This document shows, piece after piece, positions 32,463 to 44,819 of a DNA stretch of 64,000 nt. The position numbers were made by a program, and so were the translations under genes. Numbering within the stretch: position 1 is the first letter of the stretch; each line of letters begins with the position of its first letter. This DNA comes from Pholiota molesta. Its lineage: Eukaryota > Basidiomycota > Agaricomycetes > Agaricales > Strophariaceae. Below the pieces are notes generated by a model, which saw only the letters and a list, made by a program, of their open reading frames with translations, was not told the DNA's origin and did no database searches. The stretch is taken from positions 310,001 to 374,000 of the forward strand of contig JACGCK010000012.1 of the NCBI GenBank assembly GCA_014925825.1, read 5' to 3'.

Positions 32463-35314
32463 ATGATGACGCTCTCACAATCTGACCAGGGCTCGTCTTT
32501 GTCCGTCACGCCCGACTTGTCGATACACGCAGGCCCCTCATCATTAGGCAGCTCGTTCGAAGCCCTAGTGTCCACCAATGGGCACACAAATGGGAATGGC
32601 TTTTCGTCGATGACAAATGGCACTTCGGGTGTGGGGCTGGTGATGGGCAACGGTGTCCCAAAGCATGGAAAGGCTGTTGCCAAAGTCACGCTGCCTGGGA
32701 CGACTCTTTACGACGATTCGTTCGTAGATCGCGAAGAGTTCATCCGTTTGGTCATTCAAAGTCTACGCGATGTGGGATATGTGTATGTGCACTCGTTGCT
32801 CTTTCTACTGTGCTCTGCGTTGACCTCAAGCCCCTGATCAGTGAATCTGCCGCGACCCTGGAGGCCGAGTCAGGATATACCATGGAGTCTGCAGAAGTAT
32901 CACAGTTCAGGCAATATATTCTCGATGGAATGTGGTCAAAGGCCGAGGCTGCGTTAGTCCGGTTGGGTGTTCAGGAAGATGAGGGATTATGGGTGCGTCG
33001 TGCAGTCATGGAACTCCGTACCATTATTCGTTGATTGACCGTATGCTTTCCACAGGATGCCAAATTCTTGATAAGTCAGCAGAAATATCTGGAGCTGGTA
33101 GAGGCGAAGAAACCTACAGAAGCTCTCCAGGTCCTACGAAACGAACTCGCGCCTTTGAATGTTGATTCAGATCATTTGCACACCCTGTCAAGGTGTGTAT
33201 CCAAATTTAACTTTCTAACCGTTGCCGCCCGTATACTAGGGTTTGCTTATTATAATCTGCACAGTTTGATAATGTGTTCGGAGCCAGAAGATCTCCGACA
33301 GCGCGCAGGTTGGGACGGCGCTTCTGGTTCATCAAGAAGGCAATTGCTTGATACACTACATGGTATATATTCTGCTATTTCCTGCGCCGCTCTTTCTCAC
33401 CTTGCCTTGGCAGAGTATATTCCCTCCGCGGTTATGATACCACAGCGGCGGTTCTCTACACTACTTAACCAAGCAAGATCGTATCAACGACAGCGCTGCC
33501 TGTATCACAACGCACCCTTATCGACGTTTTCTCTATATTCCGATCATCGCTGCAGTATGGCGGATTTCCCAACAATTACTACAACAATTTTGGAAGTACA
33601 TAGCGATGAAGTGTGGAATATTGAGTGGAGTCACGATGGTGCTTATCTAGCAAGTGCGAGCAAAGATAAGACCGCAATCATCTGGCGGAGAGGGGTAAGT
33701 ATCTACATGTTCAGAAACCCCTTCTGGTCAAATCCACTCATGCATTCAATAGTCTGCGATTGGTTCTAGCTCGTCACCTCAAGATTGGTCGCCCCATTTC
33801 ACATTGTCCGATCATCCATATCCCGTAGGATGTTTGGCTTGGTCCTGGACGATTCGGTGCTTCTAACAAGTTCGGAGAACTTCATAAAGATGTGGAATAC
33901 CAAAGTAAGTGGCATGTCTCGCGAACCTTTCCCTTAGCCGACACTCACACCAAATCCTATAGTCTGGTGTTTGTATCCGAACGCTGGACGACCATACAGA
34001 GACCGTGACGGCGATCTCATGGCTGCCCGATGGGACTGGGTTTATCACTGGAGCGTTGGATCGGAGGATCATAGTTTGGGTGCGTATACACTTGTGTTTG
34101 GCGGCGGTCGCGTGCTCTGTGCTCATCAGGCATTCAACACGCTTTTTATACTTGCCATGAACCATATTCGTCTAATTCCTATGTTTGACAGGACGCGGAA
34201 GGCACGATACGGAATGCTTGGGATCCTACTGCCATTCGGTTAACGGACTTGGCGGTGACACCCGACCAGACGCGTCTAGTGGCAATCGGCATGGAGTCCC
34301 CCTCTCCTGTCCCGGGCCCTCTGATACACCCCACTCGAGGAGTGCGCAAGCCGGGGACCTGCCGTCGAACGCTGGTGGGAACGGGTCCTCAAGTGGTGTT
34401 AGAATACCTCATAGGATGATGATATTTGATCTGGCGACGAAGCAAGTGCAATCGTGCGTACCGGTTATCTGATAACTATTCGTATTTTGGTTTCTGGTGC
34501 CTGCGACGGTGGGCTATGAAAAAGCTCGGCCGCTTTGGGCACCTAATTCCGAGGACGAAAGGTTAATTTGGTTGTTGTTCTTGTCCTGACTCTTGTTGTT
34601 TTGACAGATCCATTCGACTGGGGGGCGAACTTACGAGCGTGCAGACATCGCAAGATTCTCAGTATGCCCTCGTCAATCATGCGCCTAACGTGAGATAACC
34701 TTCCCGTTTGATTCGAGCTCTCCATTCTCACTTGATGTGCTCTTTTCTTCTGCAGGAGATCCACCTTTATGATTTGGACACAGCGAAGACAGTGATGAAA
34801 TATGAGGGCCAAATGCAAGGTCGCCATGTCATCCGAAGTTGTTTTGGGGGCATTGACGGCAACTTTGTTATAAGTGGCAGCGAAGGTAAGTTATTTTATT
34901 TGCATATGAAAAACGCCGAAACTTGATGTTCATCAACCGAACTTTGTAGATGCAAATGTGTATACATGGCACCGCGAGAGCGGGAGACTCCTCGAGACCC
35001 TATCAGGACACGGGGAGGGCAGTGTGAACTCGGTGGCGTGGAATCCAGTGAACGAGCGCATGTTCGCGTCGTGCTCGGACGACCACACGATACGGATATG
35101 GGAAGCGCCTCCCCCTGGGGTATACATTGCAGAGCACCCACCCGTGGGGGAAATACCAGTGGCGGCCTCGTCGAATCAGGCAGCATCGCCGTTGTCGAGA
35201 AAGGAAAGGGAAAGACACGCCAACGACTGGACGATAATAGCGTGCACGGCCATTCTCAGGTGTTTGGCGCCAGCCGGCTATAATCTGCGGGCTGCGCGGA
35301 CTCAGTCGTCTTGA
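32463..35314 (+). CDS. GID7: GID/CTLH ubiquitin-ligase subunit Gid7 (WDR26)
   Basis: Domain order is LisH, CTLH, then WD40 repeats, diagnostic of Gid7/WDR26, a subunit of the GID/CTLH E3 ligase. Lis[18 protein letters not shown] joined across an intron to [36 protein letters not shown]...[21 protein letters not shown]. The CRA-like region has [29 protein letters not shown] and [13 protein letters not shown] blades include [41 protein letters not shown] and [14 protein letters not shown]. About nine introns. The frame slips in the C5 run at 34298-34302, where one extra C gives a continuous Ser/Gly linker into [13 protein letters not shown]. An upstream exon ending ...HPAFSST and joined to DAEQTRARKRQRIES (from about 32329) is probably also coding, so the true start may be upstream of 32463. 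Confidence 0.87.
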
Positions 35315-36598
35315 AATTCTGTCTTGTTGCAGTTTTCCAGCTTTGTGGATCGACGCGGCTTATCGCGTCGGTCTTCTATGCACCTCACCTCTGCCTCCCT
35401 CCCTCGATCTATCGTCCATTCTACTTCTATTCGGCAGACCTTTCCACGCTAAAGGTTTCGCCTTACACCCGACACGCTGATTCCAGTCTATGTTCTCGCA
35501 TACATCACATCATCCAGTTCAATCACACTGCCACTCATGACCTCATCACGCACGACCCAGTACCTTGTTATTTCACATCCGTATTTTTCTTTTGCATAGT
35601 TACATTTCCCCGTTCATCAATGTGGACACCAGCATTCCATCTTACCCGCCCATCCTATAGTGTATAGAAAGCAACGCCTTTTTATTTTTGTTTGCCTTGG
35701 TGTCATTGGCCAGGGATGCATGGCCTATTCGGTGCATTTATCGACATTTATCGTTGCCTTGCGGTGAATCCAGTCTTCATCCAGCCTATATATGTGCATA
35801 TCGCCAACCAGCCAACCGACCCTTGCACAACCAATCGATATTCAGTTGCCCGCCTTCCCAAACCCTCGTCGCTAAATTTGGATCGCCTTATTCTATCATG
35901 TAAACCTAGTATTATTGGCACGAATTTACTCCTAGCCTTTTACTCGCTGATATGTATATGTACCCCATTAACACAGTAGATAAATATATAAACCCGTCGT
36001 CTGGATATTCCGGCGATCCACTTATACGCCTATCTAACCAGGACGAGAACATACACACCTGCACTCATGCGAATTCACAAATGACGGGCGAGGCATAAAT
36101 AAGTACGTGGTTTGCGCCAGGTTTGGGCAGTTCTAAGCTAATAATAACGATGACTTGCCTGTTGGGAAAACGGACACGTTCAGATGGGTAATCCCAGATT
36201 AAGAAAATTCTGTGTTGTTAAAGATAGAAACTACATGGCCCGGTCCTTCCAGAATCCAGGCTCCAGCTCGTATCAGCACGTTTGACACCTTGCAGAAATG
36301 GGCGGCGGTAAACCAATAATACGGTAATTCTATGGGGAGGGTGGGGGTCGAAACGGCTTGCGATGCCGAGAGAAAAAGAGCACTTCTTTTCCATTAAATA
36401 GGGCGCGGGTGGTGTAGAAAAGCACAACATAACTAGACAATACATGGGATGAAGTGGGAGATAATAATATGGTGGTGATGCGTTGACGAGTGGTTATCTG
36501 ATAAGTAAGGTAGGTACATGTATCGGTGGCATTCGGGTTTGTGAATCCGTGTAGCGGTGTTAGTACATAACGTGGAGACAAATACAAAAGTGGAAGTG
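35315..36598. other. Convergent 3' flanks of GID7 and Elongin A
   Basis: The first 600 bp repeat the C/T-rich character seen after the Ecl1-like gene. 36200-36598 is the Elongin A 3' side with purine-rich stretches on the plus strand (pyrimidine-rich in that gene's sense). No gene was recognised. Confidence 0.5.
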
Positions 36599-37938
36599 TT
36601 ATACCGGACGCCGTACCTGACCCTTGGGCATGCGTTTGGGGACGAATAAAGATGCCATCGGATCCTTCCTAGCGATTGTTGGCGTAGATTTTGCAGGACG
36701 CGCAGATTCTGATGTGGGAGGCGTCGACCGAAAAGCAGGAGTAGAAGTCACAGGGGACGGAGATTTCGGTGTGTTTATTGATAACGACCTTTTCGTCGGT
36801 GTGTCCGTTAGAGGCGGGAGCGGTGGTTTTGAGGTGGGGACCCTAGCACTGGGTCCTGCGCTGGCGCTACTCAAGGCAACGGCCGCTGAGGAAGAAGTAG
36901 AAGGCCGCCGATGTATTACTGTGTTGACAGTTACTCTACTCGAGGAAGATGGTGCCGAAGGGAGCGCTGCCCCAGTGTTCTGGGGCAGTACCCGGTAATT
37001 CTTGGAGGAGGGTGCGGGGGGAAGTACTCTTGTATTATAAGCCCGCTGAATTTTCGAAGCTTCGTGGCGGGTTCTCTGAAAAAGGGTCTTGGATGGGGTA
37101 TTGCCTAAGTGGAATAAGCATCGTGAGTTGCCCGAAATTGAATAAGGTTCGTCGGCAACTATTGTGTACTTACATGATGATCCCGTTTTCTGCCGTTTTG
37201 GATCGGGCAGGCGGCTGCGGTCGGTGTACTTTACTTCTTTCTCCTTCTTACGCTCGTCCGCCTCCATTCGCTGGATGCGGAGTCTTGAGCCCAGTTCGTC
37301 GATGCGCTTTGCTTCCGCGTCTTGGAAGTGCCTTTGGGAAGATATATAACAATTATTTAGTTGTCAGGTTTGTGATAGCAGAGCAGATTCATGACTGACA
37401 AAATAACGAGATTTCCACGAGTCTGGTTCCTGTGGGTCATCGTCAACAGAATATCGCTCTACCGCCGTCAAACGATATTTTCGGAAACACAAATCTTTCC
37501 ATATCTCTGTAGTGAGAAAGATACATCAACATCTGTGTCACAAAAGTGACTCGATGCACGACCGGGGTACCACTTTGGAGGTGCTATGGACGAACCTTAG
37601 TTTCTGGTATTACGAAGATGTGATAGGCTTACAGGTGAATCTTCCTCCAAGCGACAGAGCTGCTCAGTCGAACAACGTTCCAGAATCGGTTTGACGAGAT
37701 TGTATGTCAGGCCTTCACCTAAGCTATAGATTGCTAAGAGGCCAAGATTAGCATGCATGTCCCTAGACGATATCGATGACAGTGGCGGAGACTCACCGTC
37801 AACGTGTGCAGCGGCGGCTGGATGGATGATGAGGGTCTTAGATCAGGCTTGAGAAAGGCTGAGAAGTCGCTCACCGCGTTGGCAGAGCTGTACGAGTGTT
37901 GGTATGCGGCGCTGGTGTGTGTCGTAGTCGTTGTCCAT
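36599..37938 (-). CDS. ELA1: Elongin A-like protein
   Basis: Elongin A binds Elongin C and stimulates RNA polymerase II elongation; in yeast Ela1-Elc1-Cul3 also ubiquitinates stalled polymerase. Start ATG 37938: RRIPTLVQLCQRAAAAHVD, then GEGLTYNLVKPILERCS with QLCRLEEDSP, matching the N-terminal 'S-x-P-S-L ... Y-x-L-x-x-P-x-L-E-x-C ... QL' elongin pattern (SOCS/BC-type). Next come the LCFRKYRLT and DSWKSRYF blocks, IDELGSRLRIQRMEADERKKE, and finally KTLFQRTRHEASKIQRAY, the conserved elongin KT-L-F/R-EA element. A long Ser/Pro/Thr tail follows to TAA at 36599. At least five exons; the ones near 37500-37640 are not fully resolved. Confidence 0.78.
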
Positions 37939-38719
37939 CGTGGCGGAGGGTGAGGAGGAGAGGCTGGACGACGTAGAGCGGCGTGATGGGCATACTTCCG
38001 GATATGGCAGGGCTATTAGCGGGCCGGGATTGGCCGAGGACAAGGGTGATGCGCAAGTTGGCCACATTTCCATTTAGCGCAAAGTCTATTTCCTGCAAGT
38101 GTCCCGAAAGCTTGGAATGCCTCGTCCTCACTATACTTGGCCTTCTTTCTGCTCTAGCAGCCCACTTGGCAGCCATCTCCACGCTGCACCCCAGTCACCC
38201 GATGTTCTTGCATCTTCAGACGGTGTATTGACGGCGCAACTCACCGATGTTCGGGCTCGGGGTCAAATAACCTCTGTTCTGCGCTCTTGCGGCTCCGTCG
38301 CCACGTTCCGTCGCGTGGGTGTTTCTGCAGGTAGACGCCTCGCCAAACTTGTGTCCGAAACAGCGGAGCGCTCCATCTCTTCATTTATTCAGGTTTTGTA
38401 CGATGACACGGTCTAGCTGTGTCACCCCTTCTTGACTGCTCTCGGCTATAGTTGGGGTTAAACTCTCTCTCGCAGACTCGGAAAACCCATAGTTAATGAA
38501 TCTCCCTCTTGCTATTCCCATCCGCCACGTCCACGTGTCTGTCGACTTTCCTCCGAGTCCTTCACAGGAACCACCGAACCAGATCCATGTCCTTGTCTCT
38601 ATCCTGTGTCCATGGCTATCGCGGATAACATCATTTCCGCCCTCTGCCTAGTATACATTAACATTCAGTCTTTTCGGCTTGCTTAAATCCCTTATTCTGT
38701 TCCTCTCACGAACGAAACT
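37939..38719. other. Divergent promoter region, Elongin A / WOPR gene
   Basis: 781 bp between start codons. Plus-strand open frames here (37983-38231, 38099-38416) resemble no family. The last 250 bp before 38720 are C/T-rich leader. Confidence 0.45.
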
Positions 38720-39745
38720 ATGGATGCTCAAATCGCGCAATATAAAAGCTGGCTTTTCGAGAGGCCCTGCATCCGCAACACTATGCAGCAGGTAACTCAT
38801 CCTCGCCTTCATATTAGAGACGCCCATGACGCCCATGTCGTCTTCGAGGCCGTCCGACAAGGCTTCCTGGCACCTGTTGTTCGTCGTCTCAATGAGATGG
38901 AGCGCGGTATGCTCGTTCGACCCGGTGCCATTTTCGTCTGGGTCGAAAGCGAAGATGACAGCGGCCTAAAGCGTTGGACTGGTACGTCTCAACGCTGTCT
39001 ACCATGTTAATTTTTTTTGATCTGAAAGTCGCGCGGCTTTTTCATAGATGGCCGCGTTTGGGGCCAAAGTCGTATGAGAGAGGCAAGCGTATTTTTTGCT
39101 AGACATGATATTTTCGTGTTCTAACGACCAATCTCCACAGCCTTATCTATTTTATGACGAGAAAATGCCGTACGATGCCGCTCAAGCTATGAATGAAGCC
39201 AATAGGTGCGAATAGAAAGCCCCTCTCATTATATCTCACTCTAATTTTATGTACAGACCGCCCGCATTTCGTTTCGTTGACGGCGTTTCTCGCCCTGGTC
39301 CTTCGTCATCTGCTCTATCACACCAGGACCGCGCGACAACGCACCACCCGGGACTGGTGAAACAAGCATATTCCGCATGGGTCATGCCCAACCCACAGAT
39401 GAGACCGCAAAAGTGGCATATCACTGCTTATTTCACCTATGCCGACTTGCCGCATCTCCCAACTATCGAACACGATCCTATCTTGCAAAAAATCATTGTG
39501 CCTTCTGGATCTATCGCACTGGAAAGACGCGTTCGAGAAGCGCTGATGACGAGCATGCGGGGGGTAGCCGGGGAACAGCGGATCAGTATGTCACCAATTC
39601 CAACTCCTTGCCGTCTCTGTCGACGATACAAAGTGGCATGGACATGTACCCCCCAAATCCTTCGATGCCTCGGCCGCCTCACGGGGCCCGCCTTCCTGAA
39701 GATCAGCGCGTTATTCAAATGCTGAATTCGCGGCATATACGATGA
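38720..39745 (+). CDS. WOPR-domain (Gti1/Pac2/Wor1-like) transcription factor
   Basis: WOPR proteins are fungal DNA-binding switches for morphology and sporulation. Exon 1 carries WOPRa: LHIRDAHDAHVVFEAVRQG, RRLNEMERGMLVRPGAIFVW, GLKRWTDGRVWGQSRMRE. Then PYLFYDEKMPYD and, in exon 4, WOPRb: KWHITAYFTYADLPHLPTIEHDP. Four exons, introns 38982-39047, 39083-39140 (GC-AG) and 39206-39256. Near the end the frame slips at the G6 run 39559-39564; one more G gives GGSRGTADQY and the natural C-terminus RLPEDQRVIQMLNSRHIR at 39745, whereas the uncorrected frame stops at 39725. It is shorter than many Wor1 homologues and has no long Gln-rich tail. Confidence 0.85.
39083..39140 (+). other. Non-canonical GC-AG intron in the WOPR gene
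   Basis: The donor is GAG/gcaagc and the acceptor ccacag, 58 nt. Splicing here keeps the frame and joins SRMRE to PYLFYDEK, the conserved WOPR sequence. GC donors normally need a strong flanking consensus, which is present. Confidence 0.7.
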
Positions 39746-40586
39746 ATAATCTTGGTAGTTTCTAATTTTGTATTGATTTCACAAATGGACACTTCGGACG
39801 GTATTAGTGACTTGCGGCATTTTCGAATTCGTAATAATATATGCACGTTTACTCGCCAATACGAGTCTATATCCCACGTCTAGGTATCAATGTAAATAAA
39901 GTTGCAGGATCAATGCCCTCGATATAGATAGGAAAATAAGCCTTGCACTGGGACGCAACAGTGGTTCGAAGGCCAAGAGTCTCACGTATGTTGTCGACAA
40001 GAATGCACGAGGAAACTCGACACCGAAGCACCCTTCGGCTTGGTGCTGCCGGATTGGCAAAGCTGTTGTCGGTGAATTGGACAGCGTGTAGTTTGTATTA
40101 TTGATAAGTATAACAGTCGTTATTTTCCCAATGCTAAAGACGACTATTTTAGAGTCTGTATATATTCTTTCGCATACCGAGCGTCTCGCTGGGCCATTCC
40201 ATAAAATAAGAATACAACAACCTTGCTGCACAGATGATATTCGATTGATATTGCGACATGTACCCGTGAACAGAATAATTGTCCAACGGATTAGAATGGG
40301 GAAGAGCACGAGCCCATCCTTGGGTTGCAGACTGATGTCGTAACAGCTCGGGGTGTTCAAAGCAGCTCGAGGGTGTCGCGTCTGACAAGTGTACCACTGC
40401 TTAACGCGCACGACATTTGCGATGCCATAAAAGTTACAAGGGTAACGTATAGGCGAAGACACGTAAGAGTCCACGTAAATCGCATGGGAGGACGGTTTCG
40501 CTTTGTAACAAACTGTATTGAATTAGGTGTACATGGATGGGTATAAACACAAGTGAGCGGCGCACGAATACTATAATATTATGGCA
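39746..40586. other. Convergent 3' flanks, WOPR gene and CWC18
   Basis: AT-rich. The minus-strand frame at 39887-40474 (195 codons) has no recognisable family, many Ile/Cys residues and no codon preference like the neighbours, so I do not call it a gene. Confidence 0.5.
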
Positions 40587-41266
40587 TCAGTCATCTTCGT
40601 CCGATAACGTGTCCGAGGCATTTTGTCGCTCCTGAGCGTTCATCGCGCCTACCAGGTCATCTGATTCGCCTTTCTGTGCAGCAAGCCGTTGTCCTGGGTG
40701 GGTGATAGGTATCAGTTGATCTCGCATAAAGAAGAACAGAATATGGTTCACGTACGGATAAGGGTGTGGATGGCTTCTTGCGTCCGCCTTTCTAGCTTAG
40801 CTACTTTTTTCTCCATCTCACGCTTCAGATCCCAGTTTGGCCGCTTGGGAGCAATATTGTATACATCCTATGTATGTGTTATGCGTCATAAGTACTCATG
40901 TTATGCCCGAACAGGAAATGTGAAGCAGGTGTGAGCGTACCAGTTCTTGCGCCCTGCGTTTCTCATCGTCAGCAATTATCTGTTCTGCAAGACCCTTCAC
41001 TCGGTTTTCGACAGTGTCCTGCATCACAGCGTCTTCTTGTGTACGCTTCTTCAACGTACGAGACTCGGGGTCAAAATTTCGACTCTTGATAAGCGGTTCG
41101 GCGACACTATAGACGAACACCACAGGTATACGGTAAGTTCTCGCTAATTCCAGCATTTTGCATATACCAAGAGCACGCACCCGTTATCATCAACCATTCG
41201 CCAGCCTTGCGCTTTCTGAGCGCTGTTAGACGCGTTTTCCTGCTCCGATGCTTCGGCGAGAGACAT
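40587..41266 (-). CDS. Spliceosomal protein Cwc18/Cwf18 (CCDC12)
   Basis: CCDC12/Cwf18 is a small helical protein of the Prp19-associated spliceosome. The start is ATG 41266 (SLAEASEQENA). The diagnostic core is visible: SRNFDPESRTLKKR, VENRVKGLAEQIIADDEKRRAQEL, and after an intron IAPKRPNWDLKREMEKKV then AKLERRTQEAIHTLIR, then QRLAAQKGE. The acidic tail ends SEDED-D-stop at 40587. Introns lie near 41100-41200, 40870-40940 and 40690-40760. Family identity is very clear. Confidence 0.93.
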
Positions 41267-41340
41267 GATGGTTATGGAAGGTGATTAAGGAGAGAGAGCT
41301 TGGCAGCAGCACGGTTCAGATGGTATTTGCTGACTAAGCC
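41267..41340. promoter_or_regulatory. 74-bp divergent start-to-start interval (CWC18 / GUF1)
   Basis: Start codons at 41266 (minus) and 41341 (plus) leave only 74 bp for both promoters and leaders. No TATA motif is visible. Confidence 0.5.
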
Positions 41341-44300
41341 ATGATCGAATTTTTGTTCTTCCGTCACTGTTCTCTCCGCGTCAGGGCGCCTTTTGCTCGA
41401 CGCGTCCATATTCCTACATCGCGCTCTTCTGTCCCAGTAGTCCGTGTATATGCAATCTATATGGCATAGTGCCTGCTTGCGTGCTCTCGAACGCTCTCTG
41501 CGCCCTCGGATAGTCTCATGCTCTCTCCCAGATCATTAGCACATCATCATCATGGTCGTCTGGTTCGAAGACAGACCTCGCTATGGAGAACTTTCCGTGT
41601 GATGTTATACGGTAAGAGATATCTTAAGACCGTATTACTTCCTCATGCTGGCATAGAAACTTCTCCATCATCGCACATATTGGTACGAACATAAGGAATG
41701 CTAAGTTTGGCCGCACTAAACCTATATGTTGTTCAGACCATGGTAAATCAACCTTGGCAGATCGGTATGCCCTGCTCATGCCCAACTTTTCAATGTGCTA
41801 ACTGACGCATGAACAGGCTACTTGAGGTATCGAACCGTTTACTAGCTGTGAAATAATCAGTTTATCACGACACAGTTGACAGGGACCATTCAGAAGAAGT
41901 CTTCGGGTGGAAAAAACGAGCAGGTTCTCGACAAGCTGAAAGTCGAACGAGAACGAGGAATTACAGGTTTGTCTCACGAATGACCACCATTCACAGGCTT
42001 ACACCGAACCATCTTAGTCAAGGCCCAAACTGCCAGGTACGACTATAATTATGCTACCTGGGAGGAATCACGAACCAGAGATCTGTTCCAGCATGTTACA
42101 CAATTCGAGGGCAAAGAACACCTGCTGAATTTGATTGACACTCCTGTAAATCTGTCTTTCGGTCCTTTCTGCCGTCGATGGATTCACTAATGCCGAGCCT
42201 TGATGATAGGGTCACGTTGATTTTGCTTGGGAAGTCTCGAGGTCGCTCGCGGCATGCCAGGGCGCTTATTACTTGTATGCTTCAATTATGTGTCCCAAAT
42301 AACATGCTAACACGTCTTAGGTCGATGCCAGTCAAGGAGTTCAAGCGCAATCCATCTCCGTATTTCATAATGCAAAAGAACGAGGATTAAAGATCATTCC
42401 AGTCTTGAATAAAGTAAGAAAATGCACCTAATATGTGCACCGTTGTTCAATAAGTGCTTTGAAAATAGATCGATCTTCCCGCCGCCCAACCAGACGAATA
42501 GCGGCTCAAATGCAGGCCACATTCGGCATTGATCCCTCGGAAATTTTGTGTATCTCCGCAAAAACAGGCAAAGGAGTGGAGGCGGTCCTTGAAGCTATAA
42601 TACAACGAATACCTCCACCGTAGCTCGAATAGAAGCTCCGATGAAGGCCTTCCTTTTCGATTCATTGTGAGCGTATGTTTACGAGAAAAGAGGGTCCACA
42701 TGCTTACTATTTTTATAAAAAATAAGATACGACAAATACCGTGGAGTTATCTCACTGATCAGTATACAAGATGGTATACTACGGAAAGGTAACGCCATTT
42801 TTTTTTGTCAAGCACAGCGGATTATCGAACATCCATATAGGCGACAAAATTGCTTCATACCATACTGGTAAAAAGTACGAAATTACAGACTCGGAGTCAT
42901 GCATCCTGAAGAATTTCAAACGAAGAGCCTGTATCCTGGACAAGTTGGCTACATTGCCTGCAACATGAAGCAGTCTTCTGAAGGTCGATTTTTCATCGGT
43001 TTTCCCATACTAAGTGCTCACATACATTCTTCTACTCACAGCACACATCGGCGACACCATACACCGTGTAGGCGAGTCGTAGAGCCAATGGCCGGTTTCC
43101 AGCCAACCAAAGCAATGGTAAGGATATTACGACATGGAACACGACTATCTTTTCATTGGATTTCTGGTTTATCGATTAGGTCTTCGCTGGCGTATACCCA
43201 ATTGAGAGCGCTGATTCCCAAAGCTTGAAGAGTCGATCAATAGGGTACTTATTCTTTTTTGGTCCTTGCTATCGATTGGAACAAAGTTGACAAGTGACTT
43301 TTTTCCAGCTCACCCTTACGGACAGAAGTGTCACCATACAACGGGAGTCATCATCGGCATTAGGACAAGGCTGTCGATTGGGATTTCTTGGCACACTCCA
43401 CATGGATGTCTTCCGTCAGCGCTTAGAAGACGAATATGATGCCAATGTTATCATAACAGCCCCAACAGTGCCTTACAAACGTAAGCACCATTTTTCCAAG
43501 CACTGGTCAGTCCAAGTCAACTGAGCCTCTTCAGTGGTCTACAAAGACAAAGAAGTGCTCATCAGCAACCCAACGGACTTTCCGGAGGTCGGTGATATGG
43601 GTATACGCGTCAAAGAAATACAGGAACCTGTTGTGAAAGCCTCAATCATTGTTCCAGAAGGTCTGCTGTTCCCGCACGCATGTCTCTGTCATGATGTTCT
43701 CATCTTTTCTCACCTTTTGCGCAGAATATTTCGGTGATATGATGGACTTGTGCTATTCACACCGGGCAGAAGACCTCGAGCATCGTTACCTAGACTCTGG
43801 AACGACTTCGGCTAGGATCATACTTAATTGCATTCTGCCATTGAGTGAGATAGTAACGGACTTCTTCGACCAGTTGAAAAGCAGAAGTTCTGGCTTTGCA
43901 AGCTTCGAGTAAGCTTCGATTTCTTTGTCACTGACTTTGAAGAGCCTCTGCCAACCACCTATTTTTAAGTTATGAAGATGGAGGATATAGGAAGAGCGAT
44001 CTTGCCAAAGTCAGTGATGGATGTGTAACGTCGATTCGAATTTCTGTTGATCATTCTCTTCTAGATGACGTTTTTGCTCAACGGGAAACCTGTGGATGCG
44101 TTGGCTTTGATCGTACATCGTTCGGCCCAGGAGGCCGTAGGTCGTCAGTGGGTGAAGAAACTGCGTATGTCTTATTTATTAAAAAATTATTGCCCTACTA
44201 CTTCGTTCAACCGGCTAACTCGGGTTTCCAGACAAAGTCATCCCTCGACAAATGTTCGAAGTGCCCATTCAGGCTGCAGTGGGCAAAAAGGTCATCGCCG

Positions 44301-44472
44301 GAGACCCTCAAGCCATGCGAGCGGATGTCACGGCCGGATTATACGGGGTCACTACGAGCGCAAAATGAAACATCTTGAGAACCAAAAAGAAGGCAAGCGC
44401 AGGATGAAGAAGATGGGCTCTGTCGATCTACCTCAAGAGGCATTCTTCGAGATTCTCAGCAACAAGAAGTGA
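41341..44472 (+). CDS. GUF1: Mitochondrial elongation factor 4 (Guf1/LepA)
   Basis: GUF1 is the mitochondrial LepA-type translational GTPase. Exon 1 (41341-41439) is an Arg-rich, acid-poor presequence ([15 protein letters not shown]). GTPase motifs cross introns: [18 protein letters not shown] (G1), KVERERGIT (G2), [15 protein letters not shown] (G3), VLNKIDLPAAQ (G4). Then domain II-V text: [40 protein letters not shown], and the LepA-specific C-terminus [18 protein letters not shown]. More than ten short introns. Two frame slips, near 42620 (PPP to IEAPMKAF) and near 42888 (YEITD to VMHPEEF), each fit one missing base. Confidence 0.92.
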
Positions 44473-44819
44473 AGATAGATCACTTCCCTGCTATAGCCCA
44501 AACTCTCTTTTGCGTGTTTTGGGTTGACTAGAGTTGCAGGTCAAGATACATTATATGATATTATAATACCCCCGGAGTAAAGATCTAATGACGGAATCCT
44601 GCATCATATATATTTATTTTTACACTTTTTTCATTCTTTCAGAGTTCGTTATCTTCATCGTCATATGTCTCCTTCAGGAGCCTAGATGGTAACATTTATG
44701 AGCAGGAATTCAAAGCGCATGATCATCGACAAAAACATACCGGTATATTGATGATGGTGGATGGTCACCGCTAGTAATGGAGTCAGCAAATGAACAAAGC
44801 TAAGGATGCCGCTTCATAC
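44473..44819. other. Convergent 3' flanks of GUF1 and GCD7
   Basis: AT-rich, with TATATATTTATTTT near 44607. No gene was seen. Confidence 0.5.

Noticed and set aside
39887..40474. 195-codon minus-strand frame between WOPR and CWC18
   Set aside because: Composition is unlike the neighbouring genes, no domain was seen, and it lies where two 3' UTRs should be.
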